A DNA stretch of 64,000 bases from Bacillus paralicheniformis (GCF_001042485.2 NZ_LBMN02000006.1:33915-97914); one strand, 5' to 3'; counted from the first letter of the stretch, positions 26,369 through 36,296 are shown. Made by a program: numbers and translations. The notes: generated by a model from the letters alone, not told the origin.

Positions 26369-28892
26369 ATTCTGTTCTTCCGCAGCAGTTTTTATATTTT
26401 TTTCCGCTTCCGCAGTAGCAAGGATCATTGCGTCCGATATCCACCGCTTTGCGGACCGGTTTTTTCTTCGCTTGTTTTTCCTCATCGCCTTCTTTCGGCT
26501 GATGGGCTGTCGTCTGTCCTTGAATGACCTCTTCGCGCTCAAGGTTGTTTTCGATTTCAGCCTTCATGACGAATTTGGCTACATCATCTTCAATCGCCGC
26601 GATCATGTTTTCAAACATTGCAAAGCCTTCCATCTGATACTCGCGGAGCGGGTTTGTCTGAGCATAAGCGCGCAGATGAATTCCTTGCCGCAGTTGATCC
26701 ATCGCATCGATGTGATCCATCCATTTCGTATCCACTTCGCGGAGAACGATGACTTTCTCAAATTCGCGCATTTGTTCAGAGCCGTACCGCTCTTCTTTCT
26801 CATCGTATTTCGTTTTGATGCGGTCGTAAATGAGCTCTGTAATCTCCTCGGGCTCTTTTCCGAAAATGTCGCTTTTCTCCACTCCACCTTCATCAAGGAA
26901 ATTCGCATTTACAAGCTCCACAAGGCCGTCAAGATTCCACTCTTCAGGCAGATCTTCCTTCGGCGTATATGAAGCAACAGCCCGCTCGAGTGAAGCTTTA
27001 ATCATATTTTCGACGATGGAGCGGAGGTTATCGGAATCGATGACCTCAAAGCGCTGTTTATAGATGACTTCGCGCTGCTGGCGGAGCACGTCATCGTATT
27101 GCAGAAGCTGCTTACGGGCATCAAAGTTGTTGCCTTCCACACGCTTCTGTGAAGATTCGACCGCTCTTGAAACCATCTTGCTCTGTATCGGCGTCGAATC
27201 GTCCATTCCGAAGCGGTCAAGCATCGCCATCGTCCGCTCTGCGCCGAAGCGTTTCATTAATTCATCTTCCATGGACAGATAAAATTGGGTGATACCAGGG
27301 TCCCCCTGACGGCCTGAACGTCCGCGCAGCTGGTTGTCAATCCGCCGTGATTCATGGCGTTCCGTACCGATGACGGCCAGTCCGCCAAGCTCTTTTACAC
27401 CTTCGCCAAGCTTGATGTCCGTTCCGCGGCCCGCCATGTTGGTCGCGATGGTGACCGCGCCTTTTTGCCCGGCATCTTCGATAATCTGAGCTTCCCGCTC
27501 ATGGTTTTTCGCGTTCAACACTTGATGCGGGATTCCTTTATTTTTAAGGAGCCTTGATATCAATTCAGATGTTTCAACCGCAACCGTACCGACAAGTACC
27601 GGCTGTCCGACCATATAGCGCTGGGCGACATCCTCTGCAACAGCTTTAAATTTTCCTTCCATGGTCCGGTAAATTAAATCCGGTCGGTCATCGCGGGCAA
27701 TCGGCTTGTTGGTCGGAATCGTAACAACCTGCATGTTGTAGATGTTGCGGAATTCTTCTTCTTCCGTTTTTGCGGTACCCGTCATTCCGGCCAATTTTTC
27801 ATACATTCGGAAATAGTTCTGGAAGGTGATCGTCGCGAGCGTCATGCTCTCATTTTGGATCTCAAGGCCTTCCTTCGCTTCAATGGCCTGGTGAAGTCCG
27901 TCGCTGTAGCGGCGGCCTTTCATCAAACGGCCTGTAAAAGAGTCGACGATAACGACCTGACCGTCTTCGACGACGTAGTCGACGTCTTTATGCATCGCCG
28001 CATGGGCTTTCAGCGCCTGGGCAATATGATGGTTTAAGGCGACATGGCGGACGTCAAACAAGTTTTCGATGCCAAATGCCTTTTCAGCTTTTGTCATCCC
28101 CTCTTCAGTCAGCTGAACGCCTTTTGTTTTCACATCGTATGTGTAGTCCTGATCCGCTTTTAGCGTGCGGACAAACGCATTGGCCTGAACATAAAGCTTG
28201 GTGGATTTGGCCGCTTGTCCAGAAATGATGAGCGGCGTTCTTGCTTCATCGATCAAAATGGAGTCGACTTCATCGATGACCGCAAAATGAAGCGGGCGCT
28301 GAACCATCTGCTCTTTATAAAGCACCATGTTGTCGCGCAAATAGTCAAAGCCAAGCTCATTATTCGTAGAATACGTAATATCTGCTGCATAGGCTTCACG
28401 CTTCTCGTCTTTTGACAGGCTGTTCAGGTTTAGGCCGACCGTCAGCCCGAGAAACTCAAAGATTTTCCCCATCTCTTCAGCGTCGCGGCTCGCCAGGTAT
28501 TCGTTGACCGTCACGACGTGAACGCCTTTCCCTGACAGAGCGTTCAAGTAAACGGGCATTGTGGAAGTCAGCGTTTTACCTTCCCCCGTTTTCATTTCGG
28601 CGATATTCCCTTCATGAAGGGCGACGCCCCCCATCAGCTGAACCTTAAACGGAAACATGCCTGTCACGCGCCGGGAAGCTTCCCTGACAACGGCAAACGC
28701 TTCAACCAAAAGATCGTCAACCGTTTCGCCTTTTTCAAGGCGCTCTTTGAACTCGATCGTCTTTTGCTTCAAAGCTTCGTCTGAAAGCTTCTCTATATCT
28801 GCCTTGAGCGCATCAATCTCGTTCGCTTTCTTTTCATAACGGCTGAGCGTGCGTTTTGTCGGATCAAACACTTTATTTAAAATTCCAAGCAT
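26367..28892 (-). CDS. secA: SecA preprotein translocase ATPase
   Basis: An 841-residue SecA, the motor that pushes unfolded preproteins through SecYEG. Walker [10 protein letters not shown] lies near residue 101, the DEAD-like DEVDSIL near 208, and motif [12 protein letters not shown] near 485-525. The C-terminal zinc site [13 protein letters not shown] (about 825-838), which binds SecB or lipid, is complete. Length equals that of B. subtilis SecA. ATG start with GAGGAGCG upstream. Confidence 0.98.
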   Translation of the reverse strand: MLGILNKVFDPTKRTLSRYEKKANEIDALKADIEKLSDEALKQKTIEFKERLEKGETVDDLLVEAFAVVREASRRVTGMFPFKVQLMGGVALHEGNIAEMKTGEGKTLTSTMPVYLNALSGKGVHVVTVNEYLASRDAEEMGKIFEFLGLTVGLNLNSLSKDEKREAYAADITYSTNNELGFDYLRDNMVLYKEQMVQRPLHFAVIDEVDSILIDEARTPLIISGQAAKSTKLYVQANAFVRTLKADQDYTYDVKTKGVQLTEEGMTKAEKAFGIENLFDVRHVALNHHIAQALKAHAAMHKDVDYVVEDGQVVIVDSFTGRLMKGRRYSDGLHQAIEAKEGLEIQNESMTLATITFQNYFRMYEKLAGMTGTAKTEEEEFRNIYNMQVVTIPTNKPIARDDRPDLIYRTMEGKFKAVAEDVAQRYMVGQPVLVGTVAVETSELISRLLKNKGIPHQVLNAKNHEREAQIIEDAGQKGAVTIATNMAGRGTDIKLGEGVKELGGLAVIGTERHESRRIDNQLRGRSGRQGDPGITQFYLSMEDELMKRFGAERTMAMLDRFGMDDSTPIQSKMVSRAVESSQKRVEGNNFDARKQLLQYDDVLRQQREVIYKQRFEVIDSDNLRSIVENMIKASLERAVASYTPKEDLPEEWNLDGLVELVNANFLDEGGVEKSDIFGKEPEEITELIYDRIKTKYDEKEERYGSEQMREFEKVIVLREVDTKWMDHIDAMDQLRQGIHLRAYAQTNPLREYQMEGFAMFENMIAAIEDDVAKFVMKAEIENNLEREEVIQGQTTAHQPKEGDEEKQAKKKPVRKAVDIGRNDPCYCGSGKKYKNCCGRTE

Positions 28893-28958
28893 AGAATAAC
28901 GCTCCTCTTTAATTTCCTTGTTTAAGCATGAGTAAACAGTAATTTTTATATATGCAAT

Positions 28959-28987
28959 ATCATATCATACCTTTTGTCATTTCCAAA
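28959..28987 (-). promoter_or_regulatory. Candidate sigma A promoter of secA
   Basis: On the reverse strand TTTGGA (28982-28987), a 17-bp spacer and TATGAT (28959-28964). Confidence 0.45.
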
Positions 28988-29008
28988 CAATTTACCGCGG
29001 GGGAACGG

Positions 29009-29043
29009 AAAAAATCCCCTCTGCGGAAGATCCGGGAGGGGAC
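29009..29043 (-). terminator. Terminator of hpf
   Basis: CCCCTC...GAGGGG stem followed by ATTTTTT on the reverse strand. Confidence 0.75.
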
Positions 29044-29052
29044 TCGATATAT

Positions 29053-29613
29053 TTATTCGTTCGGCTCGATCAAACCGTATTTTCCATCGTTTCTTCGGTA
29101 GACCACATTGGTCAGATTGGTTTCGGCGTTCGTGAATACAAAGAAGCTGTGTCCAAGCATATTCATTTGTAAAATCGCTTCTTCATTATCCATCGGCTTT
29201 AAATTAAAGCGCTTTTGACGGACAACCTGCGGCTGTTCATCCTCAATGTCTTCCTGCACGGCCGTTCCGATGCCGTTTCCTTCTGCAAAAACATGCTTCG
29301 AAGAACCTTTTTCGCGGAATTTCCGGTTAACTTTTGTTTTATGCTTGCGTATTTGACGTTCCAGTTTGTTCGTTGCGAGATCGATTGCATTGTACATATC
29401 TTCGTGGTGAACTTCCGCACGGAGAGAGAGGTCTGTCATTGGAATTGTCACTTCCACCTTTGATTCCTGATCATTGTAGAATTTTAAGTTGACGTGAACA
29501 ATCGCATCAACGTTATTTTCAAAATAACGCTCAAGCTTTCCAATCTTCTTCTCGACGTGTTCTCTTAACGCTGGTGTTACCTCAATATTTTCTCCTCTGA
29601 CGTTGAACTCCAT
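29053..29613 (-). CDS. hpf: Long-form ribosome hibernation-promoting factor
   Basis: A 186-residue HPF (YvyD). The N-terminal domain (about 1-95: NVRGENIEVTPALREHVEKKI) blocks the decoding site, and the C-terminal domain (about 130-186: RQKRFNLKPMDNEEAILQM...YGLIEPNE) dimerises two 70S ribosomes into a 100S particle. Start ATG 29613 with AAAGGAGG upstream, matching the known N terminus; the TTG just before it is less likely. A SigB-type promoter precedes it, which fits its induction by stress in B. subtilis. Confidence 0.95.
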   Translation of the reverse strand: MEFNVRGENIEVTPALREHVEKKIGKLERYFENNVDAIVHVNLKFYNDQESKVEVTIPMTDLSLRAEVHHEDMYNAIDLATNKLERQIRKHKTKVNRKFREKGSSKHVFAEGNGIGTAVQEDIEDEQPQVVRQKRFNLKPMDNEEAILQMNMLGHSFFVFTNAETNLTNVVYRRNDGKYGLIEPNE

Positions 29614-29661
29614 CAAAAGAACGCCTCCTTTATATTAAGGATATGTAAATATATTTCGTCT

Positions 29662-29687
29662 TTTCCCTGCTGAATTCCTGCATAAAC
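29662..29687 (-). promoter_or_regulatory. SigB-type promoter of hpf
   Basis: On the reverse strand GTTTAT (29682-29687), 14 nt, GGGAAA (29662-29667), close to the GTTTAA-N12/15-GGGTAT consensus. yvyD is a known SigB gene in B. subtilis. Confidence 0.65.
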
Positions 29688-29791
29688 GTAAAAATTATGT
29701 GAAAAATCCGTGAATTTTGACGAAGTTTGTCTCCTGCCATCTGAGCCCCTTTATTAAATCTTAAATATATTCACATGCGGATAAAATAAGA

Positions 29792-29838
29792 ACAAAAAAT
29801 AACGGCATACACCTGCAGAATCCTGACAGATGTATGCC
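29792..29838 (-). terminator. Terminator of the fliDST operon
   Basis: GGCATACA...TGTATGCC stem followed by GTTATTTTTT on the reverse strand, overlapping the end of the last gene. Confidence 0.75.
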
Positions 29839-29839
29839 A

Positions 29840-30226
29840 TTAATGGATGACATAAGGTTTCATGCATTGGTGGATCGTTTTCATCCATTCCCGATAAAGC
29901 GGTAAAAAGTGATGGATCAAGTCATGCTGAAATTCAGCAGACGGATAATTGTAGTAGATCAAGCTGTCAAACTCACGGAAGACTCTGTCAAAAAAACGAA
30001 TCGAAGATTTGGCACAGCTTGTCTCCAAAATCGACAGCAAAACAGCGTGCGACGAATCCAACTGAAAAAAAGCATAGATTAAATCGTTAAAAATCCGCTC
30101 TCCTTCTGTCTTCGCCAAATCTTGATTCGCTTCTATTAAATAGCAAAACCCCTCTTCAATCGTAAACAAAAGCTGATAATAAGTCGTTAAGAGCATGTAA
30201 TCGTCGGTGCTTGTCAAAGCGATCAC
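29840..30226 (-). CDS. Uncharacterised protein at the end of the fliDST operon (YvzG-like position)
   Basis: A 128-residue, mostly helical protein rich in aromatic and acidic residues (YYQLLFTIEEGFCYLIEANQ, FDSLIYYNYPSAEFQHD), without signal peptide or recognisable motif. The GTG start follows the fliT stop with no gap, so translation is probably coupled; no independent ribosome binding site is visible. B. subtilis has a small gene at this position, remembered as yvzG, but I cannot confirm that the sequences match. A role in flagellar export or filament assembly is suggested only by position. Confidence 0.65.
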   Translation of the reverse strand: MIALTSTDDYMLLTTYYQLLFTIEEGFCYLIEANQDLAKTEGERIFNDLIYAFFQLDSSHAVLLSILETSCAKSSIRFFDRVFREFDSLIYYNYPSAEFQHDLIHHFLPLYREWMKTIHQCMKPYVIH

Positions 30227-30568
30227 CTATTTGCGCTTGTCATAATATGTGCCGTCAATCGTCATGTTGGCGTACGGATTGATATAGGAATGATGCATGG
30301 CACGCTTCTGCTTCGCCTGAAGCAGCTCCTGCTTGACAGCCTGCTGCAGCCTTTTCAGTTCGGCCATGATCAATGGCTCCATATCCGTCACCTGCTGCAG
30401 CTGCCGCTTTTCCGTCTCAGAAAGAGGCGGCTTGATCTCGCGGATCAAGCCATCGCGTTTTTTAAGAAAATCTTCAATTGCCTGAACCAGCTCGTCGCTT
30501 TCCGGGGCGCCTTTTATTTGAGCGAGCATATGTTTTGTTTCGCTGTAGAGCAGCTCAATCTTTTCCAT
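30227..30568 (-). CDS. fliT: FliT-like flagellar chaperone
   Basis: A 113-residue acidic/basic helical protein (KIELLYSETKHMLAQIKG, RQLQQVTDMEPLIMAELK), placed after fliS as in B. subtilis. FliT is thought to be the export chaperone of the filament cap protein FliD. The ATG overlaps the fliS stop (TAATG), showing tight coupling. Assignment rests mainly on position and length. Confidence 0.85.
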   Translation of the reverse strand: MEKIELLYSETKHMLAQIKGAPESDELVQAIEDFLKKRDGLIREIKPPLSETEKRQLQQVTDMEPLIMAELKRLQQAVKQELLQAKQKRAMHHSYINPYANMTIDGTYYDKRK

Positions 30569-30969
30569 TATGCCAGTCCGCCCGATCCGAACCGGCCCTG
30601 CCGTTCAATTTGAAGCGCCTGCTTCCAGGCATCGCGTAAATCTTTGACATACCCTTCGACTTCCGCCACGATATCTTTGTCATTGTTAATGTTTGCTTCA
30701 ATCAGGCGGCGGTGGATATACTCGTACATCGCCCCCATCGAAGCGGCCAATTCGACTTTCCGATCAAGGGTGATATTGAGCTCCTGTATAATGTTTTGAG
30801 CTTTGACAAGGTTCGTATTTTTCGTTTCCATATCCTCTTGTTCAATCGCCTGTTTCGCCAGCTTCATAAATTTAAGGCAGCCGTCAAATAGCATAAGCGT
30901 CAATTCTCCAGGAGTCGCCATGTTGATTGAATTTTGCTGATAAGCTGCATACGGATTGTTTAAAGCCAT
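30568..30969 (-). CDS. fliS: FliS flagellin export chaperone
   Basis: A 133-residue all-helical protein. MALNNPYAAYQQNSINMATPGELTLMLFDG is the typical FliS start, with the helix-forming CLKFMKLAKQAIEQ following. FliS binds the C terminus of flagellin in the cytosol and prevents polymerisation; in B. subtilis it also helps free FliW for the CsrA switch. ATG start with TGGAGGATC upstream. Between fliD and fliT. Confidence 0.95.
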   Translation of the reverse strand: MALNNPYAAYQQNSINMATPGELTLMLFDGCLKFMKLAKQAIEQEDMETKNTNLVKAQNIIQELNITLDRKVELAASMGAMYEYIHRRLIEANINNDKDIVAEVEGYVKDLRDAWKQALQIERQGRFGSGGLA

Positions 30970-30990
30970 TGTTGATCCTCCAAATTACAA

Positions 30991-32472
30991 TTATTGTCCA
31001 AGCAATTGCGCCAAGTATGTCGATTGTTCATTCATTTTTTGAATCGCTTTTTCCATCGCCGTGAACTTTGTATAATAGCGATTTTCGATTTGTGTCAGGC
31101 GGTTATTCATGGACGAAATATCAGATTCAACTGTATTCAAGTTTTTCCCGATTGTAAATTGATTGTTTGCCATTGCTGAATTTCCGGCTTTATCTTCAAT
31201 CTGCTTCTTCGTATCGGTCAAAACCGTCTGAAGGCGTCTCATGATGCCTTTTTCATTGTAATTTTCCGTGCTGCTCGTTCCCGCCATAAAGAGGTTTGCC
31301 ACACTGTCAGGGTCTTCTTTAATTTTCGCTTTCAGCTTTTCTTCGTTGATCTCTAAATGACCGCGCTGACTGTATACGCTTGATGTCGTAATTCCAAACT
31401 GAGTGAGCTGCAGCGATTCGCCGTTCACAGAGACATTCGAATAAAAATCTGTCCTCATTTGATTGGTGGCGCCGCTTAAAATCGTGTCGCCCCTTAACAA
31501 TCCGCTTTTCGCTTTTTCTTCCCACAGCTCAATTTGCTTTTCCGTCATATCTTTTTTCTGTTCTTCTGTCAGCGGCGTATAGTCGCGGTATTTCTTTTCC
31601 GTGAGCTTGCCGTTGACCATATCGATCAGTTCGTTGTACTGTGTGACAAAGTCTTTAATCTTTTCATAAATCCCGTCAACATCAGTCGCTACATCAAGCG
31701 AAACGGGGCTGTTTGTCGTATTCTTCAACTGATATGTCACATTATTAACGGTAAAGTTGTTCGTTGTCTTCTCAATCTGCAATCCGTTGATGACAACTTC
31801 GGCGTTTTGGCCGGCTTGGCTGGCTGTCAGCTTGTTGTCGGCATCAAGCGCAAATCCGAGCTGATTGGACATAAAGCTCGCCGTCGCATCATCAGCTGCC
31901 TGTATGCTGCCCCCTGCGCCGGTTGCTTTTGATGTGAAAGCGATCGTTTCTACATATTCAGAACCGTTATAAATCTTTTCTTTCATAGCGGTTACGCCCA
32001 AATTTGATTTGTTGACTTTGGAAACGATGTCATCCAGCGTATCCGTGCTGCTGACGCTGATTTCAACTTTTTTCGCAGTCGTTTCTCCAGGTGCTGTCAC
32101 TTGGAAAGTTAGCGTTTGATCGCTCCCGGTATACCCTGAAAGGCTGGAAGATTTATAGGTGGCCGCAGTCGCCAGCTTGTTGACTTGGATCGTGCCTGAC
32201 GCCGCATTCGTGGTGCCTGTTGCCGTAACCGCCGACTCGTCAGAGCTTGTCACCTTTTTCGCGCCGTACGTGCTGGGACGGAGCATAAGGTTGATGGATT
32301 CCTGCAAATCTTTAATTTTCGTATTGATTTCACGATAGCTGTCGCGCTGCCATTCCAAAGTCTGTTTCTTTTGAGTAAGCTTATCAAGCGGGACGCGCTC
32401 CGTCTTCATTAATTTGCTGACAATGTCGTCTATATCCATACCTGAAGCTAATCCTGATATTCTGATCGCCAT
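30991..32472 (-). CDS. fliD: FliD filament cap protein
   Basis: A 493-residue flagellar hook-associated protein 2. The N-terminal FliD domain ([20 protein letters not shown]) and the C-terminal coiled end ([20 protein letters not shown]) are conserved, and the middle is variable. The cap sits at the filament tip and guides flagellin folding. ATG start with ACAGGAGTG upstream. Second gene of the yvyC-fliD-fliS-fliT operon. Confidence 0.95.
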   Translation of the reverse strand: MAIRISGLASGMDIDDIVSKLMKTERVPLDKLTQKKQTLEWQRDSYREINTKIKDLQESINLMLRPSTYGAKKVTSSDESAVTATGTTNAASGTIQVNKLATAATYKSSSLSGYTGSDQTLTFQVTAPGETTAKKVEISVSSTDTLDDIVSKVNKSNLGVTAMKEKIYNGSEYVETIAFTSKATGAGGSIQAADDATASFMSNQLGFALDADNKLTASQAGQNAEVVINGLQIEKTTNNFTVNNVTYQLKNTTNSPVSLDVATDVDGIYEKIKDFVTQYNELIDMVNGKLTEKKYRDYTPLTEEQKKDMTEKQIELWEEKAKSGLLRGDTILSGATNQMRTDFYSNVSVNGESLQLTQFGITTSSVYSQRGHLEINEEKLKAKIKEDPDSVANLFMAGTSSTENYNEKGIMRRLQTVLTDTKKQIEDKAGNSAMANNQFTIGKNLNTVESDISSMNNRLTQIENRYYTKFTAMEKAIQKMNEQSTYLAQLLGQ

Positions 32473-32490
32473 TTCTTTAACACTCCTGTT

Positions 32491-32832
32491 CTATGTAGTT
32501 TTATCGACAATTAATCCCATAAATTCCGCCATCGCCGCATAAAAATCGAGCCACTCCTTTGGCGGAATCTCGCGGACGACTTCCTCTGTCCGATTGTCCA
32601 CGACCTTCACATAATACTCTCCCAATTTTTCGTGAAGCACAAACTGTAGGTGCACCTGCGACGGCTCCAAAAGGTTGTTTGCGCCTTGTATGGTTTTTTC
32701 AAGCTGAGCAAATGTAAATTCTGCAGCGTCCGTCTGCTGCGGGCGTTCCACAGCTTCATACTGTTTATTCAACATCTGTGTTTTGTAAGCATCAATAATG
32801 GGTTCTAAAGATGACAATCTATTGATCGACAA
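32491..32832 (-). CDS. yvyC: FlaG-family protein YvyC
   Basis: A 113-residue protein. The C-terminal half (LQFVLHEKLGEYYVKVVDNRTEEVVREIPPKEWLD...) is the FlaG domain, seen next to fliD in many flagellates and linked to filament length. The N-terminal 50 residues are variable. Start TTG 32832 with GGTG a few bases upstream, and GGGGATGG further up. First gene of the fliD operon, directly behind a sigma D promoter. Confidence 0.88.
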   Translation of the reverse strand: MSINRLSSLEPIIDAYKTQMLNKQYEAVERPQQTDAAEFTFAQLEKTIQGANNLLEPSQVHLQFVLHEKLGEYYVKVVDNRTEEVVREIPPKEWLDFYAAMAEFMGLIVDKTT

Positions 32833-32866
32833 TTTTCACCATCCCCTATGCTATGATCTAAAACTT

Positions 32867-32894
32867 ATATCGGCTAAGGGCGAATGAGATTAAA
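32867..32894 (-). promoter_or_regulatory. Sigma D promoter of yvyC-fliDST
   Basis: Reverse strand: a perfect -10 GCCGATAT (32867-32874), a 15-nt spacer, and TTTAA in place of TAAA at -35. Confidence 0.8.
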
Positions 32895-32939
32895 TATCTT
32901 TATGGAAAAAAATTATGAGAAAAGACAAAGTGGTTTAAT

Positions 32940-33013
32940 TAAAAAAAAGAATCCCTGCAAAGGATTCTTGGATAAATGTAAAAAAGACCTTGGCAAAGGC
33001 CAAGATCTTTTTA
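32940..33013 (-). terminator. Two tandem terminators after hag
   Basis: First, GATCTTGGC-ctt-GCCAAGGTC with a T run (about 32978-33013). Then AAGAATCC...GGATTCTT (32948-32969) followed by eight T. Two stops in a row suit a very highly transcribed gene. Confidence 0.85.
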
Positions 33014-33016
33014 AAA

Positions 33017-33964
33017 TTAACGAAGCAACTGAAGAACGTTTTGCGGCTGTTGGTTCGCTTGAGCAAGCATAGCTTGAGAAGCTTGAGAAAGAATGTTGTT
33101 CTTTGTGAACTCGCTCATTTCTTTAGCCATGTCAACGTCGCGGATACGAGACTCAGCAGCTGTCAAGTTTTCAGAAGAAGCACCAAGGTTGTTGATTGTG
33201 TGCTCTAGACGGTTTTGTACCGCACCAAGTTTAGCACGTTGTGCAGATACTTGGCTGATCGCATTGTCAACGATTTTCAATTGGTCATTGAAACCAACAT
33301 CTGGTTCAGTAGCTGCGTTATCAGCAAACTTTGTTACATTAATGTCACTTACTGAATGGCCAGCTGCGATTGTTCCGTCATCTTCTTTGATTCCAAGAGC
33401 GCCAGCACTCATATTTTCAATATTTACAGAAATTTGTTGTTTTGCGTTAGCTCCAATTTGGAAAATTAGAGATTTATTATCTGCCGCTGGGGCTGCTGGA
33501 TCTGCTGGATCTGCTGGATCTGCTGGATCTGCTGGTGCTTTGAAAGTACCATCCAACAATTTTTTACCGTTGAATTCCGTACGTTCTGAGATGCCGTCAA
33601 TTTCGTCTTTTAATGCTTTGATCTCGTCTTGGATAGCTGTTAAATCCTCAGTTTGTTGTGTTCCAGTGTTTCCAGCTTGAACAACTAGTTCACGAACACG
33701 TTGAAGGATTGAGTGAGTCTCAGTCAATGCACCTTCAGCTGTTTGGATAAGAGAGATGCCGTCTTGAGCGTTCTTAGAAGCCATTTCAAGACCGCGGATT
33801 TGTCCTCTCATTTTTTCAGAGATTGCAAGACCTGCTGCGTCATCTCCGGCACGGTTGATGCGAAGACCAGAAGAAAGCTTCTCCATGTTCTTTTGGCTTG
33901 CGCCGTTGTTTGCTGACAGACGGTTCAGCGTGTTAAGCGCTGCAATGTTGTGGTTGATTCTCAT
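33017..33964 (-). CDS. hag: Flagellin
   Basis: A 315-residue flagellin. The N-terminal D0/D1 region (MRINHNIAALNTLNRLSANN...) and the C-terminal one (ESRIRDVDMAKEMSEFTKNN, ending VLQLLR) are strongly conserved. The exposed middle (about 145-235) is variable and contains a short Asp-Pro-Ala repeat. The protein has no cysteine in the parts read. ATG start with AAGGAGGAA. Sigma D promoter, two CsrA-type GGA sites in the leader, and FliW/CsrA encoded nearby: the full Hag-FliW-CsrA circuit is present. Confidence 0.97.
   Translation of the reverse strand: MRINHNIAALNTLNRLSANNGASQKNMEKLSSGLRINRAGDDAAGLAISEKMRGQIRGLEMASKNAQDGISLIQTAEGALTETHSILQRVRELVVQAGNTGTQQTEDLTAIQDEIKALKDEIDGISERTEFNGKKLLDGTFKAPADPADPADPADPAAPAADNKSLIFQIGANAKQQISVNIENMSAGALGIKEDDGTIAAGHSVSDINVTKFADNAATEPDVGFNDQLKIVDNAISQVSAQRAKLGAVQNRLEHTINNLGASSENLTAAESRIRDVDMAKEMSEFTKNNILSQASQAMLAQANQQPQNVLQLLR
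33495..33539 (-). repeat. 9-bp tandem repeat in the hag variable region
   Basis: GCTGGATCT occurs four times without change (33495-33530), then a near copy GCTGGTGCT. It encodes repeated Asp-Pro-Ala in flagellin; the unit length keeps the reading frame. Confidence 0.9.
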
Positions 33965-34041
33965 TGTGTATTTCCTCCTTGAAATGTGTTTGATTGCACG
34001 TCCATGTGCATGTTTGAAGCATTCAGGCTGTCCTTCCTGCT
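33965..34041 (-). promoter_or_regulatory. hag leader with two CsrA-type GGA sites
   Basis: On the reverse strand AGCAGGAAGGACAGC (about 34027-34041) and the ribosome binding site AAGGAGGAAATA (about 33969-33980) both carry GGA motifs. In B. subtilis CsrA binds two such leader sites and blocks hag translation until FliW removes it. Confidence 0.6.
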
Positions 34042-34050
34042 ACATATTTT

Positions 34051-34077
34051 ATATCGGAGGTGCCTTGAAATTGTTTA
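34051..34077 (-). promoter_or_regulatory. Sigma D promoter of hag
   Basis: Reverse strand TAAA (34074-34077), 16 nt, CCGATAT (34051-34057); hag is the classical sigma D gene. Confidence 0.85.
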
Positions 34078-34086
34078 TAGCAAAAA

Positions 34087-34116
34087 TAAAAAAATCCTCA
34101 CTTTTTTTGTGAGGAT
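34087..34116 (-). terminator. Terminator of csrA
   Basis: ATCCTCAC-aaaaaaa-GTGAGGAT followed by seven T, overlapping the csrA stop. Confidence 0.9.
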
Positions 34117-34322
34117 AATTTCGCAAGCAAATCGTTTGAGATGGAAGCGGCCCGACTGTTTTCTTCCTGGATCGCCAAATAGATTTCCTTGCGGTGAATT
34201 TCGATATGCTTCGGCGCGTCGATGCCGATTTTCACCTGATCTCCGTCAACGGATATGATTTTCACTTCGATATCGTCTCCGATTTGAATCGCTTCATTGA
34301 GCTTGCGGGATAAGACTAGCAT
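34098..34322 (-). CDS. csrA: CsrA translational repressor
   Basis: A 74-residue Csr[23 protein letters not shown] then [13 protein letters not shown], the dimeric beta-barrel fold with the conserved RNA-binding arginine (R44 region). It binds GGA sites in the hag leader and is held inactive by FliW. Its ATG lies inside the last codons of fliW (7-nt overlap), so the two opposing regulators are translationally coupled. Confidence 0.97.
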   Translation of the reverse strand: MLVLSRKLNEAIQIGDDIEVKIISVDGDQVKIGIDAPKHIEIHRKEIYLAIQEENSRAASISNDLLAKLSSQKK

Positions 34323-34750
34323 GCTTCCCCTCCTATCGGCTGCTTTGTCAGATAAGAAGAGTCATGCAAAATCACTTGCTTGGCAAGCATCTTTCTGCGG
34401 TTCACCACTATCGGCGCCATCAAATTGGCCGTTGATTTCTCGAATGGCTCTTCGATCGTTAAAATCGCCATTACTTCAACGTCTTCGGCAGATTCGATTT
34501 CAAGAAGTTCAACCGTCGTTTCATCAAGATCAAAGCCATAATCTTTGAAAAAGACGAACGGACTGGCGACAATGAATGCCAGCTCTTCCGACTGCACCGA
34601 CTGAAGGACGACGAACGGCGAATCCTCGGAAAGCGGCAGGATGACGAACTTCTTCTCCCCTGTAAATCCAGGCAGGCCGTTTTTAAACACGATTGTCTGT
34701 TCTTCTTGAATTTGCGTTTCTCCGTGATACTTTGTTTTAATGATCATCAT
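34316..34750 (-). CDS. fliW: FliW, flagellin-responsive CsrA antagonist
   Basis: A 144-residue Fli[37 protein letters not shown], and a C terminus with [18 protein letters not shown]. FliW binds either flagellin or CsrA; when flagellin is exported it turns to CsrA and hag is translated. Start ATG 34750 with AAGGATCG; the ATG three bases later is equally possible. Upstream yviE, overlapping csrA. Confidence 0.95.
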   Translation of the reverse strand: MMIIKTKYHGETQIQEEQTIVFKNGLPGFTGEKKFVILPLSEDSPFVVLQSVQSEELAFIVASPFVFFKDYGFDLDETTVELLEIESAEDVEVMAILTIEEPFEKSTANLMAPIVVNRRKMLAKQVILHDSSYLTKQPIGGEAC

Positions 34751-34768
34751 TCACGATCCTTTGCTGAA

Positions 34769-35335
34769 TTACTTTTGTTTTGGGTATTCCACATCTATTT
34801 TTACCTCCGGATATTGGAGCATGTCAACCTTCACACTGCCCGGCGTATAGTTAACAACCGGTTTATTCGGCGTTGCTTCGATGATAGGCTTGCGCGGCGT
34901 CGCTTCAATGATCACTTTAGCCGGTTCGTATGCGATTTTCACCCTGTCAAATGACGGCGTAAAATGAACGCCGATTTGAATCGGTTCAGGCTCGCTGTTC
35001 CGCCTCGCCTGGTCTGCAAGCGGATTGCCTTCGATTTCGATCCGCATCATTTCGTCTCCTTCTTCAGCGGTCCGTGCCATTCCGGCGAGCCAATCCTGAT
35101 AGCCCTGCTGCGCCCCTTCTTCAATCCTTTTAAATATATGCTTTCTTTCTAACTCTTCCCAAGCTTTTGTCTGGTCAATCGTGAGCTTTGAAGGGGTGGT
35201 TGTAATCTTCAGTTCGGCCGGCGGCTGCTCGATTTTCAAGTCAGCGCGCGGCTGTTCCATTTTCAAATCTGGCGGCGTCGTTGTTAAACCGATGCGGCCG
35301 GGGATATTTTGCATGATCAGCCTAGGCATCTCCAT
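34769..35335 (-). CDS. yviE: Flagellar operon protein YviE (DUF6470)
   Basis: A 188-residue protein without signal peptide. It holds short proline-spaced beta repeats such as KMEQPRADLKIEQPPAELKI near the start and VIIEATPRKPIIEATPNKP near the end. Always found between flgL and fliW in Bacillus; function unknown. ATG start with GGAGGATATC. It lies just behind a terminator that follows flgL. Confidence 0.88.
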   Translation of the reverse strand: MEMPRLIMQNIPGRIGLTTTPPDLKMEQPRADLKIEQPPAELKITTTPSKLTIDQTKAWEELERKHIFKRIEEGAQQGYQDWLAGMARTAEEGDEMMRIEIEGNPLADQARRNSEPEPIQIGVHFTPSFDRVKIAYEPAKVIIEATPRKPIIEATPNKPVVNYTPGSVKVDMLQYPEVKIDVEYPKQK

Positions 35336-35355
35336 TATGATATCCTCCTTTTGCT

Positions 35356-35386
35356 GAAAAAAAGCAACTCGGATAGAGTTGCTTTT
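35356..35386 (-). terminator. Terminator inside the flagellar operon, after flgL
   Basis: AAAAGCAACTC-tatcc-GAGTTGCTTTT plus T run on the reverse strand, overlapping the flgL stop and preceding yviE-fliW-csrA. It should lower expression of the three downstream genes. Confidence 0.85.
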
Positions 35387-36296
35387 ATCTTAAAAAGTCA
35401 ACCAGTGTCGGCTGAACGATTTTCGCATTTACGGCAAGTGCAGCTCTGTGAACCGATTGCTGTGTAATAAATTCAGTAATGATCTCCTCAAGCTCAACAT
35501 CTTCGTTGTCTGACAATACCTTTGTCGCCGTCTCTTCCTGTTCGCTCAGCCGCGCATTGATCAATTCGAGCCGGTTGTAGCGCGCTCCGATATCAGACCG
35601 CTCATTGCTCATCTGATTGGAGAACTGGTCAATGTCTGAAAGGGCGTTTTCCATTCCTTCCATTGTTCCCGCTTTTAAGGCATTTTCGAGAGACTCAATC
35701 ATTTCAAAGACGTTTTGTCCGCTGCTTGATTGTCCGCCGAAAGCCGAAATCGGATTTGAGTTTACATTTAAGGTTGCGTTTGGCGAAACATTGATGAGAA
35801 CGTCAGAGCTGCTTGTATAGTTTTCAAAATTGTATGTGTAAGTACCATCGGCGTTTTTTGTGATCGGAGCGACGTCAGAGTTCGTTCCGTTAAAAAGGTA
35901 GCGGCCGTTGACCTGCGTATTGGCGATCTGAATCAGCTGGTCTTTCAGTTGGCCGATTTCGACCCCGATCGCATTTAATTCATCCTTGCCGTTTGTACTG
36001 TTTTGAGCCTTAACGGTCAGCTCCCTGATTTTCGCCATGATATCAATGCCTTCTGTAATGTTCGTTTCCGTGTTTTCAAGCCATGTAAAAGCTTGGGAGG
36101 CATTGCTTTGATATTGTTTAACCTGGGACAGCTGTGTATTGTACTTCAGGCTTTTCATCGCGACGACGGGATCGTCGGATGCCTTTGTGATCTTTTTTCC
36201 CGAAGAAATCTGGGATTGAAGCTTATCCAGTTTTCCATAGCTTGAATTGATGTAGCGCAAAGAATTTTTTGCAATCATCCCTTGGGTTACCCGCAT
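35385..36296 (-). CDS. flgL: FlgL hook-filament junction protein
   Basis: A 303-residue HAP3. The flagellin-like N terminus ([20 protein letters not shown]) and C terminus ([20 protein letters not shown]) are conserved, with a variable middle. FlgL joins FlgK to the filament. ATG start with GGAAGGTAGG upstream; 10-nt gap after flgK. Confidence 0.95.
   Translation of the reverse strand: MRVTQGMIAKNSLRYINSSYGKLDKLQSQISSGKKITKASDDPVVAMKSLKYNTQLSQVKQYQSNASQAFTWLENTETNITEGIDIMAKIRELTVKAQNSTNGKDELNAIGVEIGQLKDQLIQIANTQVNGRYLFNGTNSDVAPITKNADGTYTYNFENYTSSSDVLINVSPNATLNVNSNPISAFGGQSSSGQNVFEMIESLENALKAGTMEGMENALSDIDQFSNQMSNERSDIGARYNRLELINARLSEQEETATKVLSDNEDVELEEIITEFITQQSVHRAALAVNAKIVQPTLVDFLR

Noticed and set aside
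33495..33539. The short tandem repeat as a CRISPR array
   Set aside because: The unit is 9 bp without spacers and lies in frame within hag.
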